From assembly GCA_002305615.1 (NCBI GenBank), contig DBPU01000087.1:12120-22091 (forward strand): a DNA stretch of 9,972 bases. Reading direction: 5' to 3'. This DNA is from Verrucomicrobia bacterium UBA1412. GTDB taxonomy: Bacteria; Verrucomicrobiota; Verrucomicrobiia; Limisphaerales; UBA1412. The translations under genes and the position numbers were made by a program. Within the stretch, counting starts at the first letter, position 1, and each line of letters starts with the position of its first letter. The notes under the pieces were generated by a model, which saw nothing but the letters and a program-made list of their open reading frames with translations, ran no database searches and was not told the origin of the DNA. This document shows, piece by piece, positions 1 through 5,757 of this stretch.

Positions 1-98
1 GCGTGTGCCCTCCGGGCACGGAGTCAGATAGTCATGGAGATAGCCAGGCCCGAGACAGCTGGGTGTAGAGACCTCCGGGCACGAATCCCGATAGGGAA
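1..98. repeat. Direct repeat, copy 1 (longer form)
   Basis: This stretch matches 286-352 at both ends. Bases 1-40 match 286-325 with only a few substitutions, and 68-98 match 322-352 with two or three. Copy 1 has about 31 extra bases between the two blocks. Each copy contains a short hairpin with a TCC loop near its left end and the inverted repeat TCCC-GATA-GGGA near its right end (86-97 here). Confidence 0.75.
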
Positions 99-106
99 AA
101 TCTTAA

Positions 107-136
107 CCGCAGATGACACAGATGGGCGCAGATTTT
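107..136. repeat. CGCAGATG-type short repeat
   Basis: Three imperfect copies of C(G/A)CAGAT follow each other at a spacing of 9-10 bases, starting near 108, 117 and 127. From memory, repeats of this consensus are scattered between genes in many environmental bacteria, PVC members included, and are of unknown function. Assignment to that class is by resemblance only. Confidence 0.5.
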
Positions 137-157
137 TTGGGAAGGGATGACCGGATG

Positions 158-174
158 CGACCCCTCCGGGGTCG
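158..174. repeat. Palindrome with TCC loop
   Basis: Perfect 7-base stem CGACCCC / GGGGTCG around the trinucleotide loop TCC. It is one of several neighbouring hairpins that share this loop while their stems differ. Confidence 0.7.
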
Positions 175-198
175 TGGAAGAATGTGGGGGATCGGGTA

Positions 199-219
199 CC
201 CGGGGTCTGCGACCCCGGG
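199..219. repeat. GC-rich palindrome, 9-bp stem
   Basis: Perfect 9-base stem CCCGGGGTC / GACCCCGGG with loop TGC. The stem core GGGGTC/GACCCC is shared with the hairpin at 158-174, pointing to a common repeat family. There is no T-tract after it, so it is not an intrinsic terminator. Confidence 0.7.
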
Positions 220-229
220 CTATGGGATG

Positions 230-246
230 GGTATGCTCCGCATACC
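230..246. repeat. Palindrome with TCC loop
   Basis: Perfect 7-base stem GGTATGC / GCATACC around TCC. A near copy lies at 374-388 (GTATGC-TCC-GCACAC, one stem mismatch), so the sequence as well as the loop recurs. Confidence 0.7.
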
Positions 247-254
247 TTAAATTG

Positions 255-276
255 CTGCACCCCGGGAGGGGTGCAG
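255..276. repeat. GC-rich palindrome, 9-bp stem
   Basis: Perfect 9-base stem CTGCACCCC / GGGGTGCAG with loop GGGA. It sits ten bases before the second direct-repeat copy. It has no T-tract, so a terminator role is unlikely. Confidence 0.65.
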
Positions 277-285
277 GGGGAAAAG

Positions 286-352
286 GCGTGTGCCCTCCGG
301 GCAGGGAGTCAGATGGTCGTGGAGACCGCCGGGCAAGAATCCCGATAGGGAA
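286..352. repeat. Direct repeat, copy 2 (shorter form)
   Basis: Shorter copy of the repeat at 1-98, missing about 31 internal bases. The junction falls at a GGAGA/AGAGA motif present on both sides of the extra segment in copy 1, which is what a deletion between short repeats would leave. It keeps the TGCCC-TCC-GGGCA hairpin (291-303) and TCCC-GATA-GGGA (340-351). Confidence 0.75.
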
Positions 353-373
353 ATGTTCCGTGTTATGAAATTT

Positions 374-388
374 GTATGCTCCGCACAC
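374..388. repeat. Degenerate TCC-loop palindrome
   Basis: GTATGC-TCC-GCACAC with one A/C mismatch in the stem, a decayed copy of the element at 230-246. It lies 50 bases ahead of the fucosidase start and just upstream of the proposed -35 box. Confidence 0.55.
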
Positions 389-400
389 CTCGATTTAGAG

Positions 401-430
401 TTTACAAAGTGGGTGCGGGTCTCTTATCCT
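401..430 (+). promoter_or_regulatory. Possible sigma70-type promoter of the fucosidase
   Basis: TTTACA at 401-406 (5 of 6 matches to TTGACA), an 18-base spacer, then TATCCT at 425-430 (4 of 6 matches to TATAAT). A start site about seven bases downstream would fall on or next to the ATG at 438, giving a leaderless message. That agrees with the lack of a Shine-Dalgarno sequence (CTCTGGGCA precedes the ATG). Prediction from sequence only. Confidence 0.4.
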
Positions 431-437
431 CTGGGCA

Positions 438-1838
438 ATGAAAATGCTACTCAAAGCTTTGACAGTGTCGGCAGTTCTGGCTGCTGCGGCATTTACAACC
501 TTTAATACGGTTGCGGACGAAACCCAGAAAGAGCGCGATGAGCGTATGGCCTGGTGGCGCGAGGCTCGTCTCGGGATGTTCGTCCACTGGGGTCTCTACT
601 CTCAGGCAGCCGGGGTCTGGGACGGCAAAAAATACTGGGGCGGATGCGAATGGATTCAGAATTCGGCCGGAGTCCCCACAGCGGAATACGAAGCAGCGCT
701 GAGGCCGCTCTTCAAACCCAAGGAAGGCTTTGCCGAAGAATGGGCCGCCCTGGCAAAGGAGATGGGTGCCAAATACGTCGTCTTCACCAGCAAGCACCAT
801 GAGGGATTCGCCCTGCACGACAGCGCGGTGAGCGACTATGACGCGATGGATTTCTGCGGACGCGACCTGGCCCGTGAGATTATCAACGCCGTCCGCCAAC
901 AGGATCTCAAAGTCGGCATCTATCACTCGATGATCGATTGGCATCACCCCGATTATGTCGCTTTCGATAATACACTGCCCCATCCCCTGAAGCACGAGCG
1001 CAACAAAGATAAGCCGCTGCCGGTGGAGGGTCACGATTTCAACCGCTATCTGGATTATCTCTCGGCTCAGGTCGGGGAGCTCACCACTCATTACGGGCCG
1101 CTAGATATTCTCTGGTGGGATTTCTCGCACCCGACGGCCGAAGGCCACCACTGGCGCGCCAATGCGCTCCTGAACCAGGTCCGGGCCAGCAATCCCCTCA
1201 TTATCCAGAATAACCGCCTTTTCAATTCGGGCAACGTCTCCGGAGATAACCTCTCAATCTTCAACCCGGCCAAGGGTGACTTCACCACGCCCGAGCAGCA
1301 CATCCCCGAAACCGGGATGCCCGGAGTCGATTGGGAAGTCTGCATGACGCTCAACGGCACCTGGGGCTACAGCAAACACGATCTGAACTGGAAGAGCAGC
1401 GAAACGGTCATCCGCAACACGATTGATATCGTCTCCAAGGGCGGCAATTATCTGCTCAATGTCGGTCCCTGCCCCGATGGCTCGATCCCGGAGGCGACTT
1501 ATGTCCGGTTCCGCGACCTGGGCGCATGGATGAAGAAATACGGCTCAGCCATTTACGGCACAACGGCCAATCCATTGAAGGCCGTGGAATGGGGCCGCAT
1601 CACCGCCAAGGATAATCGGCTCTACCTTATGGTGTTCAACTGGCCCGAAAACGATACCATCACCGTGCCCATCAAGCCTGATTCGGCGGTGGATTGCTGG
1701 ATGATGGCCGACACGAAATTGAAAGCGCTGCAGACCGAAGTGACCGATGCAGGGCTCAATATTAAAATGAACTCCGAATTCCAGAACCCCTATGCCTCAG
1801 TCGTCGTGCTCCAGACGACCGGCAAAGTGGTTGAGTAA
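438..1838 (+). CDS. Secreted alpha-L-fucosidase (GH29)
   Basis: 466-residue glycoside hydrolase of family 29, a retaining enzyme family that removes terminal alpha-L-fucose from glycans. Residues 1-26 form a signal peptide: a Lys-containing start, a hydrophobic core, and a likely cut after TVA at 26, so the protein is exported. The catalytic barrel (about 35-375) shows the family marks: MFVHWGLYS at 47-55, SKHHEGF at 118-124 for the sugar site, and LWWDF at 225-229, whose D228 is the expected nucleophile. WEVCMTLNGTWGY (299-311) and GGNYLLNVGPCPDG (335-348) are also typical. The acid/base residue varies in this family; a Glu in 286-300 is plausible but not assigned. A short beta-sandwich-like tail (about 380-460) ends it, with no extra carbohydrate-binding module seen. 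The ATG at 438 is chosen because it starts the signal peptide; M3 is an alternative. The exact fucosyl linkage cleaved cannot be told from sequence. Confidence 0.93.
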   Translation: MKMLLKALTVSAVLAAAAFTTFNTVADETQKERDERMAWWREARLGMFVHWGLYSQAAGVWDGKKYWGGCEWIQNSAGVPTAEYEAALRPLFKPKEGFAEEWAALAKEMGAKYVVFTSKHHEGFALHDSAVSDYDAMDFCGRDLAREIINAVRQQDLKVGIYHSMIDWHHPDYVAFDNTLPHPLKHERNKDKPLPVEGHDFNRYLDYLSAQVGELTTHYGPLDILWWDFSHPTAEGHHWRANALLNQVRASNPLIIQNNRLFNSGNVSGDNLSIFNPAKGDFTTPEQHIPETGMPGVDWEVCMTLNGTWGYSKHDLNWKSSETVIRNTIDIVSKGGNYLLNVGPCPDGSIPEATYVRFRDLGAWMKKYGSAIYGTTANPLKAVEWGRITAKDNRLYLMVFNWPENDTITVPIKPDSAVDCWMMADTKLKALQTEVTDAGLNIKMNSEFQNPYASVVVLQTTGKVVE

Positions 1839-1865
1839 AGGAAGAAAATCGGAAGATTACGGAAG

Positions 1866-1902
1866 GCCGGGCCTGTTTTGCAGAAAACGGGTCCGGTTTT
1901 TT
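1866..1902 (+). terminator. Intrinsic terminator of the fucosidase gene
   Basis: A 14-base stem (1866-1879 with 1884-1897, three G-T wobbles) closes on loop GCAG and runs into TTTTTT at 1897-1902. It starts 27 bases after the fucosidase stop. Its T-tract reaches the last codon of the converging GT9 gene (stop at 1901-1903). There is no T-tract in the other direction, so it should act on the + strand only. Confidence 0.9.
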
Positions 1903-2935
1903 ATAGCCTGGCCAGGAGCTCGCGTGCCACCCTCTCTGGCGATAAATCGTACATGCACTTGGGCGAAGGGGTGAGCGGACAGTGCTTCTTCATGCAGGGA
2001 GAACAGGGGTTGCCGGCCATGAGGACCGAATCGAGTTTGCCGTAGGGGCCGGTCCGGTAGGGATTAGTGGCGCCAAAGAGAGCGACCAGAGGTTTCTTCA
2101 AGGCCGCAGCGACATGCATCGGCCCCGTATCAGCGGTCAGCATGAGGTCAGAGAGGCGGATGCACTCCACCATTTCGGGCAGGCTCAGCCGTCCGCAGAG
2201 ATTCTGGACGCATTTGCGCTCAGTCCCTTTGCAAATCGCTTCTCCGGCCGCCTTATCATCCGAGGAACCGAGCACGTAGAACTGAACATCCTGCCGGCTC
2301 TCGAGAATCTTTTTGACAGCGCTGACGAAATGCTCCAGGGGCCACTGCTTACTCTGCCAGCGGGTACACGGCTGCAAGATCACCTTTTTAACCGCCGGGT
2401 CGGTCGGGATTTTCATTTTTTCCCGGAGCGATTCAGCCGCGGCCGGCTTGGTCGGCATCCAATCAATCTGCTCGGAGGGCCGGATATTGAGCGGCTTCAA
2501 AACTTCCAGATACCAATCCACGGCATGCGTATTGGGATGAGGCCGGGCGATCGAACGGTGGTAGAAAAGCGGGGCAGCTTCCCGGCGCTCATCGAGCCCA
2601 ATGGTCATGGGGGCCCGGACAAGCCAGGAGAAAAGCGCGCTGCGCAGAAGGGCCTGCAAATCGAGAACGAAATCAAACTTCATTCTTCGGATGGCGCGAA
2701 TCCGCAGAATGTTCTGGGGGAAATTCCTGAGGCGGCTCCAGGCCTTCCGGTCAAAGAGGAGGAGCCCTTCCAGATCGGGGTCATGCTCCAGAAGCGGAGC
2801 CAGATTGATATTGACCCACCAATAGACGTGGGCATGGGGCCACGCCTGTTTGATGTGGCGCAGTACCGGCAGAGCGTGGATGATATCTCCCAGAGAGCTG
2901 GGCTTGCAGATAAGTATCTTGGGAGAATTCTCCAC
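1901..2935 (-). CDS. Heptosyltransferase-family glycosyltransferase (GT9)
   Basis: 344-residue cytoplasmic or membrane-associated glycosyltransferase of family 9, the family of lipopolysaccharide heptosyltransferases WaaC/WaaF/WaaQ that add heptose from ADP-heptose to the core. The N-terminal half has ILICKPSSLGDIIHALP (7-23), where D17 fits the catalytic base of WaaC, and DLQALLRSA (92-100). The C-terminal nucleotide-binding half has RWQSKQWP (192-199) and DTGPMHVAAALKKP (269-282) followed by VALFGATNP (284-292). A Cys-rich tail (C311, C314, C319, C327) is common in this family. Length is normal. The start is GTG; no Shine-Dalgarno motif precedes it, and no closer in-frame alternative keeps the SSLGD motif. 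It is last in the five-gene minus-strand cluster, 26 bases after the phosphoesterase. The acceptor sugar cannot be told, so no waa symbol is assigned. Confidence 0.9.
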   Translation of the reverse strand: MENSPKILICKPSSLGDIIHALPVLRHIKQAWPHAHVYWWVNINLAPLLEHDPDLEGLLLFDRKAWSRLRNFPQNILRIRAIRRMKFDFVLDLQALLRSALFSWLVRAPMTIGLDERREAAPLFYHRSIARPHPNTHAVDWYLEVLKPLNIRPSEQIDWMPTKPAAAESLREKMKIPTDPAVKKVILQPCTRWQSKQWPLEHFVSAVKKILESRQDVQFYVLGSSDDKAAGEAICKGTERKCVQNLCGRLSLPEMVECIRLSDLMLTADTGPMHVAAALKKPLVALFGATNPYRTGPYGKLDSVLMAGNPCSPCMKKHCPLTPSPKCMYDLSPERVARELLARL

Positions 2936-2942
2936 GGATAAT

Positions 2943-2956
2943 CGGGCCGAAGCCCG
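2943..2956 (-). other. Intercistronic hairpin with UUCG loop
   Basis: Read on the minus strand, CGGGC-TTCG-GCCCG is a 5-base stem closed by the very stable UUCG tetraloop with its C-G closing pair. It lies between the phosphoesterase stop and the GTG start of the GT9 gene, 7 bases from that start. It could protect the upstream message or lower initiation at the GTG. No T-tract follows on the minus strand, so it is not a terminator of the cluster. Confidence 0.6.
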
Positions 2957-2961
2957 CGTTT

Positions 2962-3684
2962 TTAATGACCTTCGGAGAGGCGATCGGCCAGCCGCGAGGG
3001 CAGACCCGCCTTTCTGATCTTATCCATCGTCGTGGAAATATCGTAATCCAGCCGACGCAGTTCAAAATGTGCTCCGGGCAGGTCATAGACCAGATAGGTC
3101 GCCTTGGCTACACCATCCCGGGATTGGCCGACACTGCCTACATTCAGGAGATATTTCTTGCCGCCCTCGGCCTTGAAGGAGGAGAAAGTCCCTCCGCGAA
3201 CGACGCTGTCGCGCACGAAAGCCAGCGGGACATGAGTGTGGCCGAAGAAGCAAACGGGCGTCTGCTGATAAATGAAGCTGGCGGCCGCCTGAAGCTTATC
3301 GAAAATATATCCCCAGCGCTGAGGCCCATCCAGAGTCGCATGGACCAGGGTAAAATTAGCCATGATCCGGAGATATTTGAGCTCACGCAGCCACTTCAAG
3401 TCATCGTCGCTCATCTGGCCGCGGGTCCAGAGAATGGCCTCCCGCGCAGAATCGTTAAAGCCCTCGGGGTCCTTGCCCGATGAGCAATACTCGTCGTGAT
3501 TGCCTTTAATGCAAGGGATTTTCATATCCCTTACGATTTGCAGACATTCCTTGGGATTGGCCCCGTAGCCGACAACATCCCCCAGGCAGGCATAATGAGT
3601 TACATTCTGCTCTTTGGCATCCTTCAACACCGCCTGCAAAGCTTCCAAATTTCCGTGGATATCTGCTATAATCGCGTACTTCAT
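2962..3684 (-). CDS. Calcineurin-like metallophosphoesterase
   Basis: 240-residue soluble phosphoesterase with a complete binuclear metal site: ADIHGN (7-12; D8, H10), LGDVVGYG (34-41; D36), KGNHDE (60-65; N62, H63), H115 in LVHATL, and GHTH (148-151; H149, H151). The late motif NVGSVGQSRDG (181-191) is typical of the small YfcE-like/diadenosine-tetraphosphatase-like bacterial proteins of this superfamily. No signal peptide or membrane segment is present. The substrate is unknown; phosphodiesters, nucleotides or phosphoproteins are all possible. The gene starts 10 bases after acyP, so the two are surely co-transcribed. AGGA lies only two bases before the ATG, too close for a good ribosome site. 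The ATG is fixed by the DxH motif at the very N-terminus. Confidence 0.9.
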   Translation of the reverse strand: MKYAIIADIHGNLEALQAVLKDAKEQNVTHYACLGDVVGYGANPKECLQIVRDMKIPCIKGNHDEYCSSGKDPEGFNDSAREAILWTRGQMSDDDLKWLRELKYLRIMANFTLVHATLDGPQRWGYIFDKLQAAASFIYQQTPVCFFGHTHVPLAFVRDSVVRGGTFSSFKAEGGKKYLLNVGSVGQSRDGVAKATYLVYDLPGAHFELRRLDYDISTTMDKIRKAGLPSRLADRLSEGH

Positions 3685-3694
3685 TTCCTAATAA

Positions 3695-3997
3695 TTAAGC
3701 AATATCAAATCCTCGATAGCATTTTTGATGCCCTTGAGCCTCTTCGGCCGCATATATTTGAGACCAGGTGATCTTTTCATCCCGAATTAAGGGTCCCAAA
3801 CCCGAGTCACGTATTGCTTGAGCAAATTCTTCTAATTCACTTTTTTTCCCCTGGCCCAGCAGTTCGACCGAGCCATCGGGGAGATTCCGAACAAAACCGA
3901 CAACTTCAAAACCGCAGGAAACACGCTTGGCCGTCCAGCGGAAACCCACCCCCTGGACGTTGCCCGTATAGATAATGCGCATTTCGACGCGATTCAT
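3695..3997 (-). CDS. acyP: Acylphosphatase
   Basis: Small enzyme of about 100 residues that hydrolyses acyl phosphates such as acetyl phosphate or 1,3-bisphosphoglycerate in the cytoplasm. Counting from the chosen start, the signature GNVQGVGFRW carries the phosphate-binding arginine R20, and GFVRNLPDGSVEL carries the catalytic asparagine N38. The rest of the alpha/beta sandwich is complete, ending in GFDIA. The frame is open back to a TTG at 4093, but that would add 32 residues absent from the family. The ATG at 3997-3995 gives normal length and has AGG about ten bases upstream, one of the few Shine-Dalgarno-like sites in the window. A second ATG five codons on is also possible. It lies 92 bases after rph and 10 before the phosphoesterase. 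Confidence 0.88.
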   Translation of the reverse strand: MNRVEMRIIYTGNVQGVGFRWTAKRVSCGFEVVGFVRNLPDGSVELLGQGKKSELEEFAQAIRDSGLGPLIRDEKITWSQIYAAEEAQGHQKCYRGFDIA

Positions 3998-4089
3998 TAA
4001 AAAAACCTGAAAGTTTTTTCGTAAAACCTTTCGAGGGCTATTTTCTACAGAGAATGCCCTTCTTGCAATGATTTTCCTGTAAAAGCAGC

Positions 4090-4845
4090 TCAAACTGCAT
4101 CGGAATCGGCCAAAAGTGCCGCTTCCTGCAGTTCCTGGAGCCGGAGAATGCCCCGGCGGCCCAGGTCGAGCATCCGCTGAAGGTCTTCCCCTGAGAAAGT
4201 CACCTTCTCGCCCGTGCCCTGAAGTTCGCAGAATTCTCCGCTGGAAGTCATGATAATATTCATATCCACGTCCGCGGAGGAATCCTCTTCGTAATTGAGG
4301 TCCAGCAGCGCCCTACCCTCAAAAATACCGACACTCACGGCGGCAACCGATTTCAGAATCGGGTCCTCAAAGATTTTCCCTTCGTCCATGAGCTTCCGGA
4401 CCGCCATTTTGAGGGCCACATAAGCACCGGTGATGCTTGCTGCGCGGGTGCCGCCATCGGCCTGGATGACGTCGCAATCGACATAAAGAGTGCGCGGACC
4501 CAACGCCTCGCGGTTCAGCACCGAGCGAATCGAGCGGCCGATCAGCCGCTGAATTTCCTGGCTTCGTCCATCCAGGCGGCCCCGGGTAATATCCCGCGGC
4601 TTGCGTCCCAGGGTGCTGTAGGGGAGCATCGAGTATTCAGCCGTCGCCCAGCCGCCTACGACGCCCTGCTCTTTCATCCAGCGGGGAATGCCCTCGTCGC
4701 AAGTGACGGCGCAGATCACCTGAGTATTGCCCCAGCGAATCAGGACCGACCCAAGCGCATTGGGTGCGATATTATTAACGAAGGAAATCGGCCGTAAATC
4801 TTCGGGCTGGCGTCCATCCGGGCGCCTAAAGGTTGAGTCACTCAT
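4090..4845 (-). CDS. rph: Ribonuclease PH
   Basis: 251-residue phosphorolytic 3'-5' exoribonuclease that trims tRNA precursors down to the CCA end, releasing nucleoside diphosphates; active as a hexameric ring. The N-terminus RRPDGRQPEDLRPI (7-20) is diagnostic, followed by GWATAEYSMLP (65-75), DGRSQEIQRLIGRS (92-105) and CDVIQADGGTRAASITGA (124-141). R94 and R134 match the phosphate-binding arginines. ADVDMNIIMT (191-200) carries the metal-binding aspartates D192 and D194. Length is normal for the bacterial enzyme. The ATG at 4845 gives the usual N-terminus. It has no Shine-Dalgarno motif; instead the pyrimidine stretch TCCCTCC precedes it. It follows the DUF1080 gene by 14 bases. The common neighbour rdgB is not present here. 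Confidence 0.96.
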   Translation of the reverse strand: MSDSTFRRPDGRQPEDLRPISFVNNIAPNALGSVLIRWGNTQVICAVTCDEGIPRWMKEQGVVGGWATAEYSMLPYSTLGRKPRDITRGRLDGRSQEIQRLIGRSIRSVLNREALGPRTLYVDCDVIQADGGTRAASITGAYVALKMAVRKLMDEGKIFEDPILKSVAAVSVGIFEGRALLDLNYEEDSSADVDMNIIMTSSGEFCELQGTGEKVTFSGEDLQRMLDLGRRGILRLQELQEAALLADSDAV

Positions 4846-4859
4846 AAGTTGGAGGGAGC

Positions 4860-5654
4860 CTATTTATTCAGGGGCTTAATGCGGATATTTTTATATTCTA
4901 CGGTCATATTCTGCCCCTGATGGAGCTGGAAACCCAGGAGGCCGGAGGCTGCACCCTTACCGGTCGCATCCACCACACTGCTCATGAGGTGGCCGTTAAT
5001 CGTATGAGTCATACGGCAGGAGGAATCCTCGAGCGTTTCCACCCGGACCGAATAGCTGTTCCAATCTTCAAGACGGATTTTATCCTTGAGGCTGTTGCTG
5101 ATGGCTTCCAGATTTGTCTCTTCGTGCGGGAAGAGGGTTTGGGTGACCTTATCCTTGCCCATAAGGGTGGATTCGCCGCGCTGAGAGAGGATTCCCCGTC
5201 CGCCTTCTTCATAAAGAATACCGGTATAGAAAACGGGCGTATCGATATCGGCCTGGTAGCCGTGGAGGCCCCAGCCCTTGGAATCCACACGCTTGGCGCG
5301 GTACTGGACACCGGAGTTGCCCCATTTATCGGGGTTATTGCCGGTGACGCGGTAGTCGAAACGCAGGACGAAATCTTTCACTTCTCCGCCGGTCCAGATC
5401 ACGAAGGTATTCTTCTCGACCCGGTTCTTGTCGGTGGATTGGCCGACAATGGCTCCGTCGCGAACGCTCCAGAACTTCGGGTCGCCATCCCAGCCGCTCA
5501 GGTCTTTACCGTTAAAAATCTGGGTGAAGCCGGGCTCCGTTGCCGCGGGCTTATCCGTACTTTGGGCACTGAGGCCGGAGGCACCCATCCACATCAAAGC
5601 GGCTCCCAACAAGAGGGCCAGCTTCCGGTTGCTGAAAAGAGATTCATTTTTCAT
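4860..5654 (-). CDS. Secreted DUF1080 protein (3-keto-disaccharide hydrolase family)
   Basis: 264 residues with a signal peptide (hydrophobic 11-28, likely cut after LSA at 30), so exported to the periplasm or outside. The rest is one DUF1080 (3-keto-disaccharide hydrolase) jelly-roll domain resembling LamG/GH16-type folds. Its marks are FTQIFNGKDLSGWDGD (43-58), WSVRDGAIVG (62-71), GNSGVQYRA (112-120), YQADID (133-138), YTGILYEE (143-150), DWNSYSV (197-203) and FQLHQGQNMTVEYKNIRIKP (242-261). The family is strongly expanded in Planctomycetes and Verrucomicrobia, and some members act on 3-keto-glycosides; activity of this one is not proven. The ATG at 5654 is the start of the signal peptide; GAATCATAAT precedes it, with no ribosome site. 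It is the first gene of the five-gene cluster and lies only 28 bases past the hppA terminator, so its promoter must be very short or overlap that terminator. Confidence 0.9.
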   Translation of the reverse strand: MKNESLFSNRKLALLLGAALMWMGASGLSAQSTDKPAATEPGFTQIFNGKDLSGWDGDPKFWSVRDGAIVGQSTDKNRVEKNTFVIWTGGEVKDFVLRFDYRVTGNNPDKWGNSGVQYRAKRVDSKGWGLHGYQADIDTPVFYTGILYEEGGRGILSQRGESTLMGKDKVTQTLFPHEETNLEAISNSLKDKIRLEDWNSYSVRVETLEDSSCRMTHTINGHLMSSVVDATGKGAASGLLGFQLHQGQNMTVEYKNIRIKPLNK

Positions 5655-5682
5655 ATTATGATTCGATTTAAAGGGGAGTTGG

Positions 5683-5720
5683 AAAAAAACAATGCCCGCA
5701 GGCTATTCCCACGGGCATTG
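5683..5720 (-). terminator. Intrinsic terminator of hppA
   Basis: On the minus strand a perfect 9-base stem CAATGCCCG / CGGGCATTG (5720-5712 with 5698-5690) has a 13-base loop and is followed by seven T (5689-5683). It lies 37 bases after the hppA stop and should separate hppA from the DUF1080 cluster, unless there is read-through. Confidence 0.9.
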
Positions 5721-5735
5721 TACGTTTTCATTTTA

Positions 5736-5753
5736 AGGAAATTTAGATTTCCT
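5736..5753. other. AT-rich inverted repeat after hppA
   Basis: Perfect 7-base inverted repeat AGGAAAT-TTAG-ATTTCCT immediately after the hppA stop codon, ahead of the main terminator hairpin. The stem is weak; it may be an extra 3'-end stabiliser or chance. Confidence 0.4.
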
Positions 5754-5757
5754 CAGA

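Larger units (their letters stand above)
1..437. other. Gene-free repeat-rich region upstream of the fucosidase
   Basis: No reading frame here looks like a gene: the open frames are short, rich in Pro, Arg, Ser and Gly, and read through palindromes. The stretch holds a run of GC-rich hairpins (5-19, 158-174, 199-219, 230-246, 255-276, 291-303, 374-388), a degenerate direct repeat (1-98 and 286-352), a CGCAGATG-type repeat (107-136) and a possible promoter (401-430). No tRNA, rRNA or recognisable small RNA was seen. Confidence 0.7.

Noticed and set aside
24..388. Small minus-strand frames over the left repeat region
   Set aside because: They translate palindromic DNA into Pro/Arg/Ser-rich peptides with no start context or domain.
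1..390. CRISPR array or integron attC sites
   Set aside because: The repeats are neither evenly spaced nor separated by uniform spacers, and no cas, integrase or cassette gene is nearby.
447..1091. 214-codon open frame on the - strand
   Set aside because: Antisense to the GH29 signal peptide and barrel motifs; no domain.
1982..2941. 319-codon open frame on the + strand
   Set aside because: It lies fully antisense to the GT9 gene, whose motifs are unmistakable, and its product has no recognisable domain. A shadow frame from GC-biased codon use.
3998..4093. Longer acylphosphatase start at TTG 4093, overlapping the rph stop
   Set aside because: It would add 32 residues not seen in the family, and the ATG at 3997 has a Shine-Dalgarno-like AGG upstream.
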